The notes: generated from the sequence alone by a model not told the origin. A stretch of DNA of 64,000 nt from Sphingomonas cavernae (GCF_003590775.1 NZ_QYUM01000003.1:64501-128500); one strand, 5' to 3'. Shown: positions 16,623 to 26,475, counted from the first letter of the stretch. Numbers and translations: made by a program.

Positions 16623-16786
16623 AGATCCTGTCCCGGTCGCGTGGCGCGGCACGCGCGTTGAAGATCGGCAGCCGTCGGACCGACCGCGAGACTAAGGATC
16701 CGGCCGGTTCAGGGCACGCGCTTTGTCCGACGGCCGCTTCCAAGTCCGTACTCGCGGCGGCGGCCCAACTTTCAACTGTCTGTGAG

Positions 16787-16818
16787 CTGCCATCGGCGAC
16801 GACTGTCGCCGATGGCAG
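16787..16818 (-). terminator. 14-bp perfect hairpin just after the serine hydrolase stop
   Basis: CTGCCATCGGCGAC and GTCGCCGATGGCAG with a four-base loop end eight bases past the stop of the gene at 16826. There is no T-tract, so it may act as an mRNA-stabilising or Rho-assisted end rather than an intrinsic terminator. Confidence 0.55.
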
Positions 16819-16825
16819 GGCATGG

Positions 16826-17932
16826 TCAGTCGTGCTGCTGTTGCGCTACCGCATAGGCCGTATTTAGCGTCATAGCGAACAACTGCTCGCGCGGGTAGCG
16901 CAAGGCTGTGTCTGTTTCGTCGATGGAAACATTTCGTGTAACGCAGGTCGTGACCACGACTTTTGCTGCAGCATCGATCCAGGTCGATGTGACATAGGAG
17001 AAGGTGGAACCCGGATGGCCCCAAACCTCCTGCCCCGCCCATGCCCTTCGTTCCACGCCGAGGCCGTACTCCGTGCCGAAGGAGAGCGAGAAATAGGGTT
17101 TGTCGCAATGTTTTGCGGTCTGCCGCGTCAGGTCCGACAGATTGATCCCAATATTGCTGTCGGGCTTGATTAGGGCGCCGAATAGATCGAGCATGTCATC
17201 GACGTTCGAAACGCCGTCGCCCGCGCCGTAGGCCCAGCTGAGACACTCCGAACTGTCGATGGGCTCGGATTTCACGGGTGACTGGATATAGCCGCGCATC
17301 ATTCGATCAGTCGGTGCGCCCCCGCCAAACCACGTGTTCTTGAGCTGGAGCGGGTCGAGTATGAGGCGACGGATTACATCGCCATAACGCTCGCCAGTAA
17401 CGGCTTCGATCGCGAGTGCGGCAACGACCCAGCCGGTATTGGAATAGTCGAACCGGTCGCCGGGTTCGAAGATCTGCCCTTGCGGAAGCGCCATCGCGAC
17501 AAGGTCGCGCGGGGCGTATGTGATGTGCGGATCGAGCTGACGCTGGACAAAGGCGGACGTAAATTCACCCAGCCCGCTTGCGTTCATCAGCAAGTGGCGA
17601 ATTGTAATGCGCCGGTCGATCGGAAGGTCGACATGATCGAGCACCGCATCATCAAGGCTGACCGCCCCTGACCGCTCGAGGAGGAGGAGTGTCATGGCAA
17701 CGGCGGTCTTGCTCTGGCTGCCAATCTGGAAAAGATGATCCTTCTTGACCGGCGTTGTGCCGTGACGATCGGCGTGCCCGGCGGTCACATAGATCCGCTC
17801 GGAGCCCGGCAGATCGATCCCGATTGAAACCCCGACATTTTTCAGGACATCAACATGGTAATTGGCGAGATTGTTAAGGCGCTGGACAGCGTCTTCGCCA
17901 ACATTCGGTCTGGATATCAGTGAAGCGGTCAT
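16826..17932 (-). CDS. SxxK serine hydrolase (beta-lactamase/D-aminopeptidase family)
   Basis: 368 residues, PF00144-type. The SxxK motif is Ser72-Lys75 in QIGSQSKTAVAM, the YxN motif is in DYSNTGWVVAALAIE, and the third motif is WGHPGSTFSY near the C-terminus. ITIRHLLMNASGLGEFTS is typical of the family. No signal peptide is seen, so it is probably cytoplasmic, unlike penicillin-binding relatives; D-aminopeptidases and esterases share this shape. The ATG at 17932 overlaps the stop of the S9 peptidase as ATGA and has GGAG eight bases upstream, so the two are coupled and probably act on the same substrate. Confidence 0.85.
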   Translation of the reverse strand: MTASLISRPNVGEDAVQRLNNLANYHVDVLKNVGVSIGIDLPGSERIYVTAGHADRHGTTPVKKDHLFQIGSQSKTAVAMTLLLLERSGAVSLDDAVLDHVDLPIDRRITIRHLLMNASGLGEFTSAFVQRQLDPHITYAPRDLVAMALPQGQIFEPGDRFDYSNTGWVVAALAIEAVTGERYGDVIRRLILDPLQLKNTWFGGGAPTDRMMRGYIQSPVKSEPIDSSECLSWAYGAGDGVSNVDDMLDLFGALIKPDSNIGINLSDLTRQTAKHCDKPYFSLSFGTEYGLGVERRAWAGQEVWGHPGSTFSYVTSTWIDAAAKVVVTTCVTRNVSIDETDTALRYPREQLFAMTLNTAYAVAQQQHD

Positions 17933-20304
17933 CCACGACACTCCTGCGCATACAATTTCCAGATTCGGGCGGTGTCCGCCGGCCTGTATTCCAGCGGAAA
18001 ATTCTTCGGATGCCGCAGTCCAGCGAGTCTGGAGACGAAATAGTCCCAGACGCGCCTTTGGGTGTAAGCGTCAGTCAAAAGAACACCGTGACCTGCGTTG
18101 GGTACAATCAGAAGATCGAAATCCCGATTGGCCTGAACGAGCGCGTTGGCGAGGGACAGCGTATGTCCAACATGAACATTCTCATCCATGTCGCCGGAAA
18201 CAAGCAGAAGATCGCCCTGAAGTTTCTTTGCGGCTGACTGGTTGCTTTGCGCTTCCCAACTGCTTTCGGAGCCAGGGCCACCATATTTGCTAAGCCAGAG
18301 CTGCGCATAGGCGCGGGAATCGTGATTGCCGCAGACCGACACGCCGACCTTGAACATGTCGGGATAATCGAAGAGCGCGCGGGCCGTGGCATAGCCCCCG
18401 CCCGATTGCCCGATCATCCCGACGCGGCTGCGATCCATGAAGGCATTGCGCTTGCATAGTTGCTCGATGACCGCCACGTGATCGGCGAGCTGAGGTTCGA
18501 GCAAGTGGCCATAACCAGCGTGGTGAAATGCTCTGGAGCGAAGCGGCACGCTGCGCGAATCCAGCATGAGAACGACGAACCCCAATTCAGCGAGCATGCG
18601 CGCCTGACTGGCGAAAATGGTTTCGAAGTGGCGCGGGGCATAGGCGATTTGGGGGCCAGGATAGATGTAATCGATGATGGGGTAGTGCTGCCCTTCCTCG
18701 AAATCCGTCGGCAGGAACATCGTGCCGTAGAGCATGGTCTCGTTGTCTGCGGCGAGTGCCTTGAAGGGGCGGGGTGGAGTCCACTCGCCAAACAGCTCTG
18801 TATCGACGCTGGCGAGCGCCAGGCGAGCATTGCCTTCCAGATCCAGGATGTCGATGCGCGAGCCCTGGTCGATCCGCGATAGTTTGCGGACGACATATCG
18901 CCCGTCGGCTGAAGCGCCCGTGCGGGCATAAGATGGGTGAAAGGGTTTCTCCTGATCATGTCCCGACAGAGAGCGGGGCGAGATCATGACATCGCAGCTG
19001 TCGGCAATAACGACCCGCAGATCGCTGCCATCGAAATTGACCGAACAGAGGCGCCGATTTCCAGGATCCGTTTCCATGTCCATGCAGCCGGCGAGAAAGA
19101 GAATGCGCCGTTTGCCTTCATCGACGTGGATGATGTCACGTACGATCCAGTCGCCCTGGGTGATCTGGTTCTTGAGGGCTCCAGTGGCCGCGTCATACAG
19201 ATAGAGATGTCCCCAGCCATCGCGCTGCGAATACCAGATCAACTCGTTGGATGAGGCCAGCGGACGCACATTGATCTGGGCAGCGACCAGCGCATGAAGA
19301 TCCAGATAGCCCTGCTCGGCCTTTTCGCTCACAACGATGCGACTCTTGCCTGTATCGAGGTTCAATTCGACCAGATCTGTCTCGGTCTGGTAGATATTCG
19401 ATCGTATAAAGTAGCAGGTGGCACCATCATCACCGAACCAGGCGAGGCGCATTGCGATCGGGCTGAATGCAAAGACAATTGCGGGAAAATCGGTCGCCTC
19501 GACGATGCGCCCGGTGGGGATATGGATGGCGACAAAGGTCGCGATCGGAGAAGGGTCTCCCATTGTCGCGTACTTGTACGTGTGGAGCACCGGGCGAAGA
19601 CTGTCGGGCGATGCATGCTGGACAAGAGGAAGGTCGGGAACTTCCCTGTCATCGATGCGATGGGTCAGCAGCCATTGGGAGTCGGGCGACCAGATAGCCA
19701 CTGGCACCGGGTGCTTTCGATAGGACACCATTCCGAGGCAGCACTCGGATTGTTGACCATAAGCGAGATATGGCGCGCCATCGTTCGTCAATTCCCTGGT
19801 TTCGCCGGTCACACGATCACGCAACCAGAGGTCATTTCCCTGGACGAAACAGGCAAATTGTCCGTCGGGCGAGAACAACTCCGGATCGGTAGAAAGCGGT
19901 TCAGCCGACGAAGCGGATTTGGTCGCAATATCGAGGCGGAAGGCCGTTCCGTTTAGCGTGACGACCAGCTGACTGTCGTTGGGCATGTCGTACTCGGCAT
20001 CGGCAAACGCTGCGACTTCGATGGGCGCCTCGGAATGTTTGGTGAGCTCGATCGCCAGTTGTTCCAAGGGCATGATCGGCCCGGCCGATCCGCTCGACAT
20101 GTCTGCAATCATCGGCGTTGAAATCACTCGATCCAAATCCGCGTCGAAATGCTCTGAGCTGTAGAAAAAGCGCTGATTATCGATCCAATAGCCGGACAGG
20201 TTATTATTGGGCGTCAGCCTTGTGCTTCGCATGGCATCACGATTTGCAGCGCGTTCATAGCGCAGGGTCATCGCAGTGATTTCAGCGTCGATCTTGTTCA
20301 TCAT
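17929..20304 (-). CDS. S9-family prolyl oligopeptidase (dipeptidyl peptidase IV type)
   Basis: 791 residues. An N-terminal beta-propeller (YWIDNQRFFYSSEHFD, LFSPDGQFACFVQGNDLWL, VAIWSPDSQWLLTHRID) leads to a C-terminal alpha/beta hydrolase with the nucleophile in GMIGQSGGGYATARAL (about residue 635), the Asp in VSGDMDENVHVGH and the His in VPNAGHGVLL. No signal peptide is visible, so it is probably cytoplasmic. AAGGA precedes the first of two adjacent ATGs. Divergent from the TetR gene at 20680, with an operator-like palindrome between, and coupled downstream to the SxxK hydrolase. Confidence 0.92.
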   Translation of the reverse strand: MMNKIDAEITAMTLRYERAANRDAMRSTRLTPNNNLSGYWIDNQRFFYSSEHFDADLDRVISTPMIADMSSGSAGPIMPLEQLAIELTKHSEAPIEVAAFADAEYDMPNDSQLVVTLNGTAFRLDIATKSASSAEPLSTDPELFSPDGQFACFVQGNDLWLRDRVTGETRELTNDGAPYLAYGQQSECCLGMVSYRKHPVPVAIWSPDSQWLLTHRIDDREVPDLPLVQHASPDSLRPVLHTYKYATMGDPSPIATFVAIHIPTGRIVEATDFPAIVFAFSPIAMRLAWFGDDGATCYFIRSNIYQTETDLVELNLDTGKSRIVVSEKAEQGYLDLHALVAAQINVRPLASSNELIWYSQRDGWGHLYLYDAATGALKNQITQGDWIVRDIIHVDEGKRRILFLAGCMDMETDPGNRRLCSVNFDGSDLRVVIADSCDVMISPRSLSGHDQEKPFHPSYARTGASADGRYVVRKLSRIDQGSRIDILDLEGNARLALASVDTELFGEWTPPRPFKALAADNETMLYGTMFLPTDFEEGQHYPIIDYIYPGPQIAYAPRHFETIFASQARMLAELGFVVLMLDSRSVPLRSRAFHHAGYGHLLEPQLADHVAVIEQLCKRNAFMDRSRVGMIGQSGGGYATARALFDYPDMFKVGVSVCGNHDSRAYAQLWLSKYGGPGSESSWEAQSNQSAAKKLQGDLLLVSGDMDENVHVGHTLSLANALVQANRDFDLLIVPNAGHGVLLTDAYTQRRVWDYFVSRLAGLRHPKNFPLEYRPADTARIWKLYAQECRG

Positions 20305-20589
20305 ACTATCCTTCAAAAATCCGCTCCAGGCGCTCAGGCAAATAGTTCACGGTTGCGTGTGAATGGCGTAATGGAGAGACGGGTGTTTGAGCAGCGCTTG
20401 AAGGTCCTGCGGGTTCGGCGCGCCGTCGGACGCGTCATCCGATTGCTCTGACCAGCGCCTGGGCTTAGGGCTATCGGCTGAGGGGCGGCCGCTGCGCCTG
20501 GCACAGTCGCCGCGAACCCGCAGCCAACATATCTCGATAGGCTCGCAAGCGAAGTCATTGGTAATCCGTCTCCATATCGTGACTCGTTT

Positions 20590-20607
20590 ATTTGGTTGGT
20601 CACTAAG
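20590..20607. promoter_or_regulatory. TetR-type operator-like site B (partly degenerate)
   Basis: TTGGTTGGTCACTAAG aligns with sites A, E and F (left half perfect, right half weaker). It lies between the divergent S9 peptidase and TetR genes, 73 bp before the TetR start. Confidence 0.5.
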
Positions 20608-20679
20608 TCTATATTAAAAGCCCTATGGGATACGATGTCTACCCCTGTTATGGGTGCGCTAGGCAATAAGGGGCACAAA

Positions 20680-21318
20680 ATGCGCAAGGTCGATGAAGCG
20701 AACACCGAAGCCAAGAGAACCACGATTCTGCGCGCGGCGATCCGGTGCTTCAACAAGTTCGGCCTTCAGAATGCCAGCATCCAGGACATTTGCAGGGAAG
20801 CCGGCATGCGCTCCGGCCACCTATATTACTATTACCCAAGCAAGGATGCGATAATCGAAGAAATGTGCCTCATGGGCACCGAGGAGCTGGTCGACAGGAT
20901 CGACCACATGCTTGACACCCGGGACATCGTTTCGGCCGTTGTAGATATTCACCAGGAAGCGGAGGAGGGGCGCCAGAAATGGGAGATCACGCCAGCGCTA
21001 AGACTTGAGCTCGCCGCGGAAACGACGCGAAACGAGCGGTTGCGTGACATCGATGAAGATCAGACGGCACGGTTTGCCGAGGCCGCCAGGAGAGCGGTTT
21101 CGAGGGCAAGGGAAGAGGGCAAGCTCAATTCCAAGCTGGATCCTGCCCATTTTGTCGACATCGTGATGCTGCTTTGGTTTGGGATCGGCTGGCGGCGGAT
21201 CGAACGGGACTTTGATCTCGAGCGGTACCGTGAGGCGTTCGCGCTGCTGTTCGAGCCATGGCTCCTGGAACCGAAGAAGCTCGCGAAGTCCAAAAAGACC
21301 ACGCGAGCGAAGGCGTAG
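20680..21318 (+). CDS. TetR-family transcriptional regulator
   Basis: 212 residues. The DNA-binding domain reads TEAKRTTILRAAIRCFNKFG, ASIQDICREAGMRSG and HLYYYYPSKDAIIEEM. The ligand domain has LAAETTRNERLRDIDEDQ, MLLWFGIGWRRIERD and FDLERYREAFALLFEPW. AAGGGG is nine bases before the ATG at 20680. The truncated TetR at 26754 has an almost identical recognition helix region (RSGHYYYY), and the relic at 4479 the same C-terminus, so the three came from one family. It probably controls the divergent S9 peptidase unit and perhaps the other genes with similar sites. Confidence 0.92.
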   Translation: MRKVDEANTEAKRTTILRAAIRCFNKFGLQNASIQDICREAGMRSGHLYYYYPSKDAIIEEMCLMGTEELVDRIDHMLDTRDIVSAVVDIHQEAEEGRQKWEITPALRLELAAETTRNERLRDIDEDQTARFAEAARRAVSRAREEGKLNSKLDPAHFVDIVMLLWFGIGWRRIERDFDLERYREAFALLFEPWLLEPKKLAKSKKTTRAKA

Positions 21319-21403
21319 TCCGCCGGGCGCGGACGGCGCCGGTCGTCGATGGGGGCGGCTTCTGACGAGCCGCCAATTGTCGAAGCCGGAAGTTCACACC
21401 AAG

Positions 21404-21693
21404 CTACGCATGCTTTCGCAGGGCGTCTCCGAGTATCTGGACGATCTGCTCGATATGAGCGGGCGCGACGATCAGCGCCGGGGACAGTGCGATCGTATCT
21501 CCAGTGACCCTGATCAGCAGCCCCTTTTCAAAGCAATCGACAAACACGTCGTATGCGCGCTGCCCAGGCGCTTACGGGCGCGGCTCAAGTTCAATGCCGG
21601 CTACGAGACCGATTGCGCGCACATCAATCACGTTCGGAAGACTAGCGAAGTCGTGCATGGCCTCTTCGGCGAGTTTGCGCGCGAGAGCGGCAT
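21404..21693 (-). pseudogene. Class III aminotransferase C-terminal fragment
   Basis: The minus strand encodes LARKLAEEAMHDFASLPNVI, DVRAIGLVAGIELEPRP, then after a stop and a small frame problem APGQRAYDVFVDCFEKGLLI, RVTGDTIALSPALIVAP and HIEQIVQILGDALRKHA. It is paralogous to the C-terminus of the enzyme at 4945-6276. Only about 95 codons remain. It faces the TetR gene as the other aminotransferase faces its TetR relic. Confidence 0.8.
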
Positions 21694-21803
21694 ACCGAGA
21701 ACAACATCAATCTACCGGCTGATTCGGCGGCTGAGCTGCACAGCATGCGGCGGACGGCCTGTTGCCGACGTGACGCGCTATCGCGGCGGGAATTGAGCGC
21801 GCG

Positions 21804-22697
21804 TCAGCGCTGGCGATCGGAGCCGCGATCCTTTGGCGGGTCACGATCTTGCGCGGGCGTCTCGGGGCGCCCGCGCTCGATTTTCGGGGAGGGCAGGCCG
21901 TGGCGCTGGAGGATGGGCTCGAGCCGCTGCTGTTCGCTTCGAACATAAGCCGCCTCACGCTCCGATAATGGGCGCGCGCGTTCGCGCTCGAGGATCTCAC
22001 GCGCTCGAAGCTCGTTTGCTCGAGCTGGGCCGCTCAGGTCGAACCGGTGAACCAGCTCGCCGCCGCGCTTGTAGATCGAGAGGCTGTCGGCAAACCGCTT
22101 GTCCTGTATCCGGTCCAACGTGCCGGGCATGCCGGTTAGCAATGCCTTGCGCGCCTCTGGCGTGGTCATACGCCCGCCGCCCCGGCTTTCCTTCTGTGCT
22201 GCATAGCGCTGAAGCATGCCCAGGGCGGACAATTCGGATTGATGGCGAGGGCGCGAGCGTCGGTCGCGAAGCCCGCTTCGCGAAACTGCGTCAATGTCCG
22301 CTCCACGGTATCCGGGCTTCGCATCGTGCCCTCGACAAGGACATTGACGCGCCGCGCGGCAGCGTCGGCGATGGCTTTCTCGACCAGGCGGCCAGAATCG
22401 CGGTCGGTGTAGAAAGCCGCGGTCCGATCGTCGGCGCGCTGCAGGGCCTTATAGTGGGGGAGATAGACGCGCAGATCGTCACCGAATGATCTTCACGATT
22501 CCGCCCTTATCGGCGAATTCGCGCGCGGCCAGGTTCTGCATCGGTGTTTTTCCGGCTCCCGGCTGCCCGCCCAGCACGATCGCGGTTGGACGCTCGACGC
22601 TATGGGCCACCTTGAAGAGTTCGGGCGCTACTTCGGTTTCGTAGATGCGCTGCAGAATGTCGGGCGATAGGCTATATCGCTCGGGATCACGATCCAT
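21804..22697 (-). pseudogene. Zeta-toxin-family kinase, twice frameshifted
   Basis: The start has YSLSPDILQRIYETEVAPEL and the Walker A VLGGQPGAGKTPMQNLAARE. The frame then breaks after KIIR. The next part reads DDLRVYLPHYKALQRADDRT, FYTDRDSGRLVEKAIADAAA and VLVEGTMRSPDTVERTL. A second break near 22,235 leads to LSALGMLQRYAAQKESRGGG and the C-terminus ending GSDRQR. Zeta toxins phosphorylate UDP-N-acetylglucosamine or related sugars. With two frameshifts the toxin is presumably dead, unless they are sequencing errors. It begins seven bases after its small partner gene. Confidence 0.75.
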
Positions 22698-22704
22698 CGG
22701 CGAA

Positions 22705-23007
22705 CTATGCGGCAGCGGTTAGGGCCTCGGCAGCATCCCGCGCGCGAACGATCGCGCTGTATTCGGTCAGCACTTGTCGCACGCTGACGTCATCCGTGAC
22801 GTCGAGCGCGTCAGAAACATCGCGAGCCTGCGATGAGCGCATGCGAAGCAGGGCAACTCGCCGCTGATCGGGTACTTGGCGGTTTTGCTCCGCAAAGATC
22901 TGTTCGCTGTAACCGGCGATGACATCATTGACGGCCTCAAGAGCCGCTTCGTAAGCGATAGCCTGATCTTGCGTCCAAAGAGGACCGGTTGTTGCGGCGC
23001 TGGTCAT
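22705..23007 (-). CDS. Small helical protein upstream of zeta toxin, probable antitoxin
   Basis: 100 residues, charged and helical (AIAYEAALEAVNDVIAGYSE, RRVALLRMRSSQARDVSDAL), without a recognised domain. It ends 8 bases before the zeta toxin start, the usual antitoxin position. The frame is intact although the toxin is broken. The antitoxin role is inferred from position and size only. Confidence 0.6.
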   Translation of the reverse strand: MTSAATTGPLWTQDQAIAYEAALEAVNDVIAGYSEQIFAEQNRQVPDQRRVALLRMRSSQARDVSDALDVTDDVSVRQVLTEYSAIVRARDAAEALTAAA

Positions 23008-23164
23008 GTCGAAACCTATAGCGTCTGCCGATGAACGAAGAAAGAACGGCGCAGCGGCGAAAAAGTGACCGGGGCCGCGCGAGCGCGGACCCGGCCAGGT
23101 TTTGCACGTATGTCATGGCGACCACGGCCACGACCTCGGAAACTCTCAGCTGCCGCGCTGCAAC

Positions 23165-23340
23165 TCCCATAGCGCGGCCATGTCGCCTTTGCGCCCCAAC
23201 GCATCAGGGTAAACGGTCGCCTCTTGGGCGAGATAGGCCCTGATGACCAACACATCCTCCGATATCACCGCATCGCAGTTGCCCAGGTGCAGCTCCGGAA
23301 AATGGCAGTTGTTGTCGCCGTTCCACCACTAGATCAGGAA
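23165..23340 (-). pseudogene. Fragment of an unrecognised protein upstream of the toxin locus
   Basis: A minus-strand frame reads FLI, a stop, then WWNGDNNCHFPELHLGNCD, AVISEDVLVIRAYLAQEATV and YPDALGRKGDMAA. It resembles a small protein I have seen on sphingomonad plasmids and islands, but I cannot name it. The nonsense codon suggests decay. Confidence 0.35.
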
Positions 23341-23503
23341 ATCGGCGACCCGCTTGGACTGGCCGGTGTCGCCGTGCGCGATACCGCCGCGATCACCAAG
23401 CGGAGCGAAGCGGAGACGGCCTGGCCCTTGTGCAGAGGGGGGCAGCGCCCCTTTCCAACCGCGCCGCGCATGCGGCGCCGACAAGTCCGTAGTCGCGCGC
23501 TGA

Positions 23504-24619
23504 CTAGCGCGTGGCCGCCTTCAGGCTGGCAATGGCGTGGTCGAGATTGCCGATCATTCGTTGACGTTCGTGATCGGGAATATTGGGGGCATCGGCGAGG
23601 ATGCGTTCGATTAACGCGATCGTGGCACCGGCATCGCCGTTCATGAACGTGGTGGCGGCAAGCTGATCCTGCGCGCCCCAATCATAGATCCAGCCTTCCT
23701 GCTGGTAAAATGGGGCCGGGCGGGTGGCCGTGGCGGCGAGCTGGGCGAATTCATGAGCCCGGCGGACATCGCCGCGGCTGACGCAAGCGCGCGAAGCCTC
23801 GAAGGGGGCTTCCGCTCGATCGGGCTCGAGAGCGATCGCACGGCGGAATCCCTCGAGCACCTCATCAATCGGTTCGCCGAGCTTGTCGGCGCACGTGGCG
23901 ACCATCATGTTGGCGAAATAGGGCTCGTGCCCGACACCGCCGAACTCTGCCCTCAGCTGGTACCAGTGTCGTGCTTCCCGGTAGCAGGTCAAGTCGCCGA
24001 CGAGGATGGCATGATCCCGGAGACATTGACCGATATAGTAGGTGTAGCGCCGACGGATGACCTCATTCGGTTCGGTCGCGAAGGCGGCGATAAGGGCGTC
24101 GGCGTCCTTCCGAAATTTCATCGGGTCTTGGGCGCGATGGCTGTCGGGGTGCGTCGTGACGGTCAGGCCGAACGCGGTCTGATAAGTCGCGAATTCGCCG
24201 CCCCAGTAGAGTTCTTCGTGCACGACACCGGCATAGAAGAATGGCCGCCTGTTCGAGATGAAGGCGCTACGGAGATAATGCAGGCCGTCCAGGACGGTCG
24301 AGGGCCAGCAAACGTCGCTCACGAGATCCTGTTTGAATGCGGCAACGTCCTTGGAGAAGGAAAGGACGTCATCGGCGTCGATCATCAGCGCATAATCGAT
24401 ATGCTCGACCTCGCGCATCTGGGCGAGGGCAACCGTGCGGGCGTCCGCGAACCCGCGCCACTCATGATGATGCACGCGGCCAGGCACGCCGTTGGCGGCG
24501 AGGAATCTTTCGATCAGTTCGGGCGTGCCGTCGGTCGAGCCGGTGTCGACGATCAGCGCATAGTCGATGATCGGCAGCGCCGAGCGCAAACAGCGCTCGA
24601 TGATACCCGAGCGACGCAC
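23504..24619 (-). pseudogene. Family 2 glycosyltransferase, 5' end cut by an IS630 fragment
   Basis: Starts mid-motif with GIIERCLRSALPIIDYALIV, then DTGSTDGTPELIERFLAANG, DYALMIDADDVLSF with the DxD-type metal site, and FFYAGVVHEELYWGG. The rest is a helical repeat-like C-terminus (PFEASRACVSRGDVRRAHEF). Relatives begin with a short beta strand such as M-VKDE-H before IERCL, which is missing here. A GTG at 24619 lies in the IS-derived sequence and could still start translation. The substrate is unknown. Confidence 0.7.
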
Positions 24620-25107
24620 TCATACCTACGTCCGCAATGGCACGACATCCCCGTTCGCCGCGCTCGACGTTGCCACCGGCGCCGTGATCGGGAAATGCTA
24701 CAAACGCCATCGGGCAACCGAGTTCCTCGACTTCCTCAAGCGGATCGACGCCGAGATGTCCGACGGACCGGATGTGCATCTCGTGATGGATAACTATGCC
24801 ACCCGCAAGACGCCGAAGATCAAGGCCTGGCTCGCACGCCGCCGCATTGGCATGTTCACTTCACACCGACTTCCGCGTCCTGGATCAAGCAGGTTGAACG
24901 GTGGTTTGCAGAGCTGACGCGCAAGCAGTTGCAACGCGGCGTCCGCCGATCGACCGCAGAACTCTAAGCCGACATCGCCGCATTCATGGAGAAGCACAAT
25001 GAAAACCCCAAACCCTACAAATGGGTGAAATCTGCCGAGGAAATCCTCGCCTCTGTCAAACGCTTCTGCCAAAAAATAATGAGCCGAACTTCGGATTCAC
25101 GTGACTA
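24604..25107 (+). mobile_element. IS630-family transposase C-terminal fragment
   Basis: PERRTHTYVRNGTTSPFAAL, DVATGAVIGKCYKRHRATEF and VHLVMDNYATRKTPKIKAWL are the central DDE region. A frame change near 24,855 precedes ASWIKQVERWFAELTRKQL, a TAA, then HNENPKPYKWVKSAEEILAS to the end. It truncates the glycosyltransferase and touches the MFS gene's stop codon. Confidence 0.85.
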
Positions 25108-26475
25108 GTGTTCGACATCCAGGATCGCGAGGGTGCGTTTGCAGGCGCCGACGCTGCGCCAGATGAGGTAAGCTGCCACAAGCCAGCCGGGCGTCGCAAC
25201 GATCGCCAAGGCCTGTAGGACGCCACGCGGATCGTTGATAGTCGTGGAAATCGCTCCGACGAGCATCGGGCTCACTCCTTGCGCGACTGCGCCAACGATC
25301 GAAAGAATCGAGATTATTCGGCCGCGCAAATGCGGCGGGCTGATATCCTGCAGCACGCCTGGCATCAGTGCGGCCGCGCCCATGCCAGCGCCCATTTGAA
25401 CCCCGACAATCGCCAATCCCTGCCAGTGGAACTGAATTAACGGGAGCATGAATGTTGCCGCCATGGCGATGACGAAAGCCGCTGTTGCGATCCTGAGGGG
25501 CAGCAATGCCTTGTCACCGGGCAAGAATTTCAAGGCGGAGCCCGAACAAATGAGTCCGATAATCGACGCGACACCGAGCATCGCGCCAAGCTGCAATCCA
25601 ACAGTGGCCAGAGGCACCCCAAATGCGCGATGGATTGCGGCCGGGATCCAGATCAGCGTTGATCCGATCCCGATGTTATAGGCAGCCATGGCGCTAAAGA
25701 TGAAAAAGACCGTCTTCCAGTGCTGGCGTACATAGGGAAGAAGCCCAGTCGCTGCTGTCGAGGCATCTGCAGGGCCATTGTGCGCTGCAGAGATCTGCGG
25801 GCGACGAACTTTCAGCATGGCCACCAGCGCGATAAAGAGCGGTCCCGGCAGTGCAACCACGATCATGGCGACACGCCAGGGTTCGAGTTCGCCAAGCATG
25901 CCCGGCAGCGAAGCGACATTCTCGGTGAGCCATCCCAACGTGACGCTACCCAGCCCGATCCCTATCGCTGCGCCGATCAGTGCGGCAGTAAAATAGATAA
26001 AGTTGGCGAGCGTGCGTTGCCGTCGTGGAAAGATGTCCGGGATGATCGACAAGACGATCGGCGCCAGTCCGGCCTCTCCGACCGCGATGCCGACGGTCGA
26101 GGCGAAAAGACCTTCGAAACTTGTCTGGAACGCGCATGCGGCCGTTGCGCAAGACCATATCAGGATGCCCGCGCACAGGACGAGTCGGCGATCGTATCGA
26201 TCGGACAGCCAGCCCATCGGATAACTTGCAAGGGCAGCGAAGATTGCCAGACCCAAGCCCTGGAGCGCACCCAGTTGCAGGTCGGACAGATCGAGTGATT
26301 CGCGAAGTGGTTCGGCGACAAGCGCAAGAATCTGCCGATCAACAAACGAAAAGAGCGTGGCACCAACCAGAACCGCCAATGCAAACCAGGCCGATGCTGG
26401 TGCGCGCGCTGTATCGGCGGGATACTCCATAGCTTCATCATCGAACGGATAGGTAGTGGCATTCGTCATGATCAT
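25105..26475 (-). CDS. MFS transporter (spinster-like)
   Basis: 456 residues with 12 predicted membrane segments. The first is WFALAVLVGATLFSFVDRQI with the family's DRQ, then the cytoplasmic loop motif YPMGWLSDRYDRRLVL, the helix 4-5 region STVGIAVGEAGLAPIVLS, and FPRRQRTLANFIYFTAAL. This is the spinster-like branch often found in catabolic clusters of sphingomonads. ATGs at 26475 and 26469 are both possible. Divergent from the TetR gene at 26754 with an operator-like site between, so probably repressed by that TetR or its paralogue. The substrate may be a peptide or amino compound given its neighbours; that is inference. Confidence 0.9.
   Translation of the reverse strand: MIMTNATTYPFDDEAMEYPADTARAPASAWFALAVLVGATLFSFVDRQILALVAEPLRESLDLSDLQLGALQGLGLAIFAALASYPMGWLSDRYDRRLVLCAGILIWSCATAACAFQTSFEGLFASTVGIAVGEAGLAPIVLSIIPDIFPRRQRTLANFIYFTAALIGAAIGIGLGSVTLGWLTENVASLPGMLGELEPWRVAMIVVALPGPLFIALVAMLKVRRPQISAAHNGPADASTAATGLLPYVRQHWKTVFFIFSAMAAYNIGIGSTLIWIPAAIHRAFGVPLATVGLQLGAMLGVASIIGLICSGSALKFLPGDKALLPLRIATAAFVIAMAATFMLPLIQFHWQGLAIVGVQMGAGMGAAALMPGVLQDISPPHLRGRIISILSIVGAVAQGVSPMLVGAISTTINDPRGVLQALAIVATPGWLVAAYLIWRSVGACKRTLAILDVEH

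Noticed and set aside
16390-16743. 117-codon minus-strand frame
   Set aside because: It is opposite the DUF1611 fragment, whose plus-strand match is specific.
24619-24619. Complete glycosyltransferase starting at the GTG
   Set aside because: The first codons derive from the IS630 fragment and the usual first beta strand is missing, so truncation is more likely.
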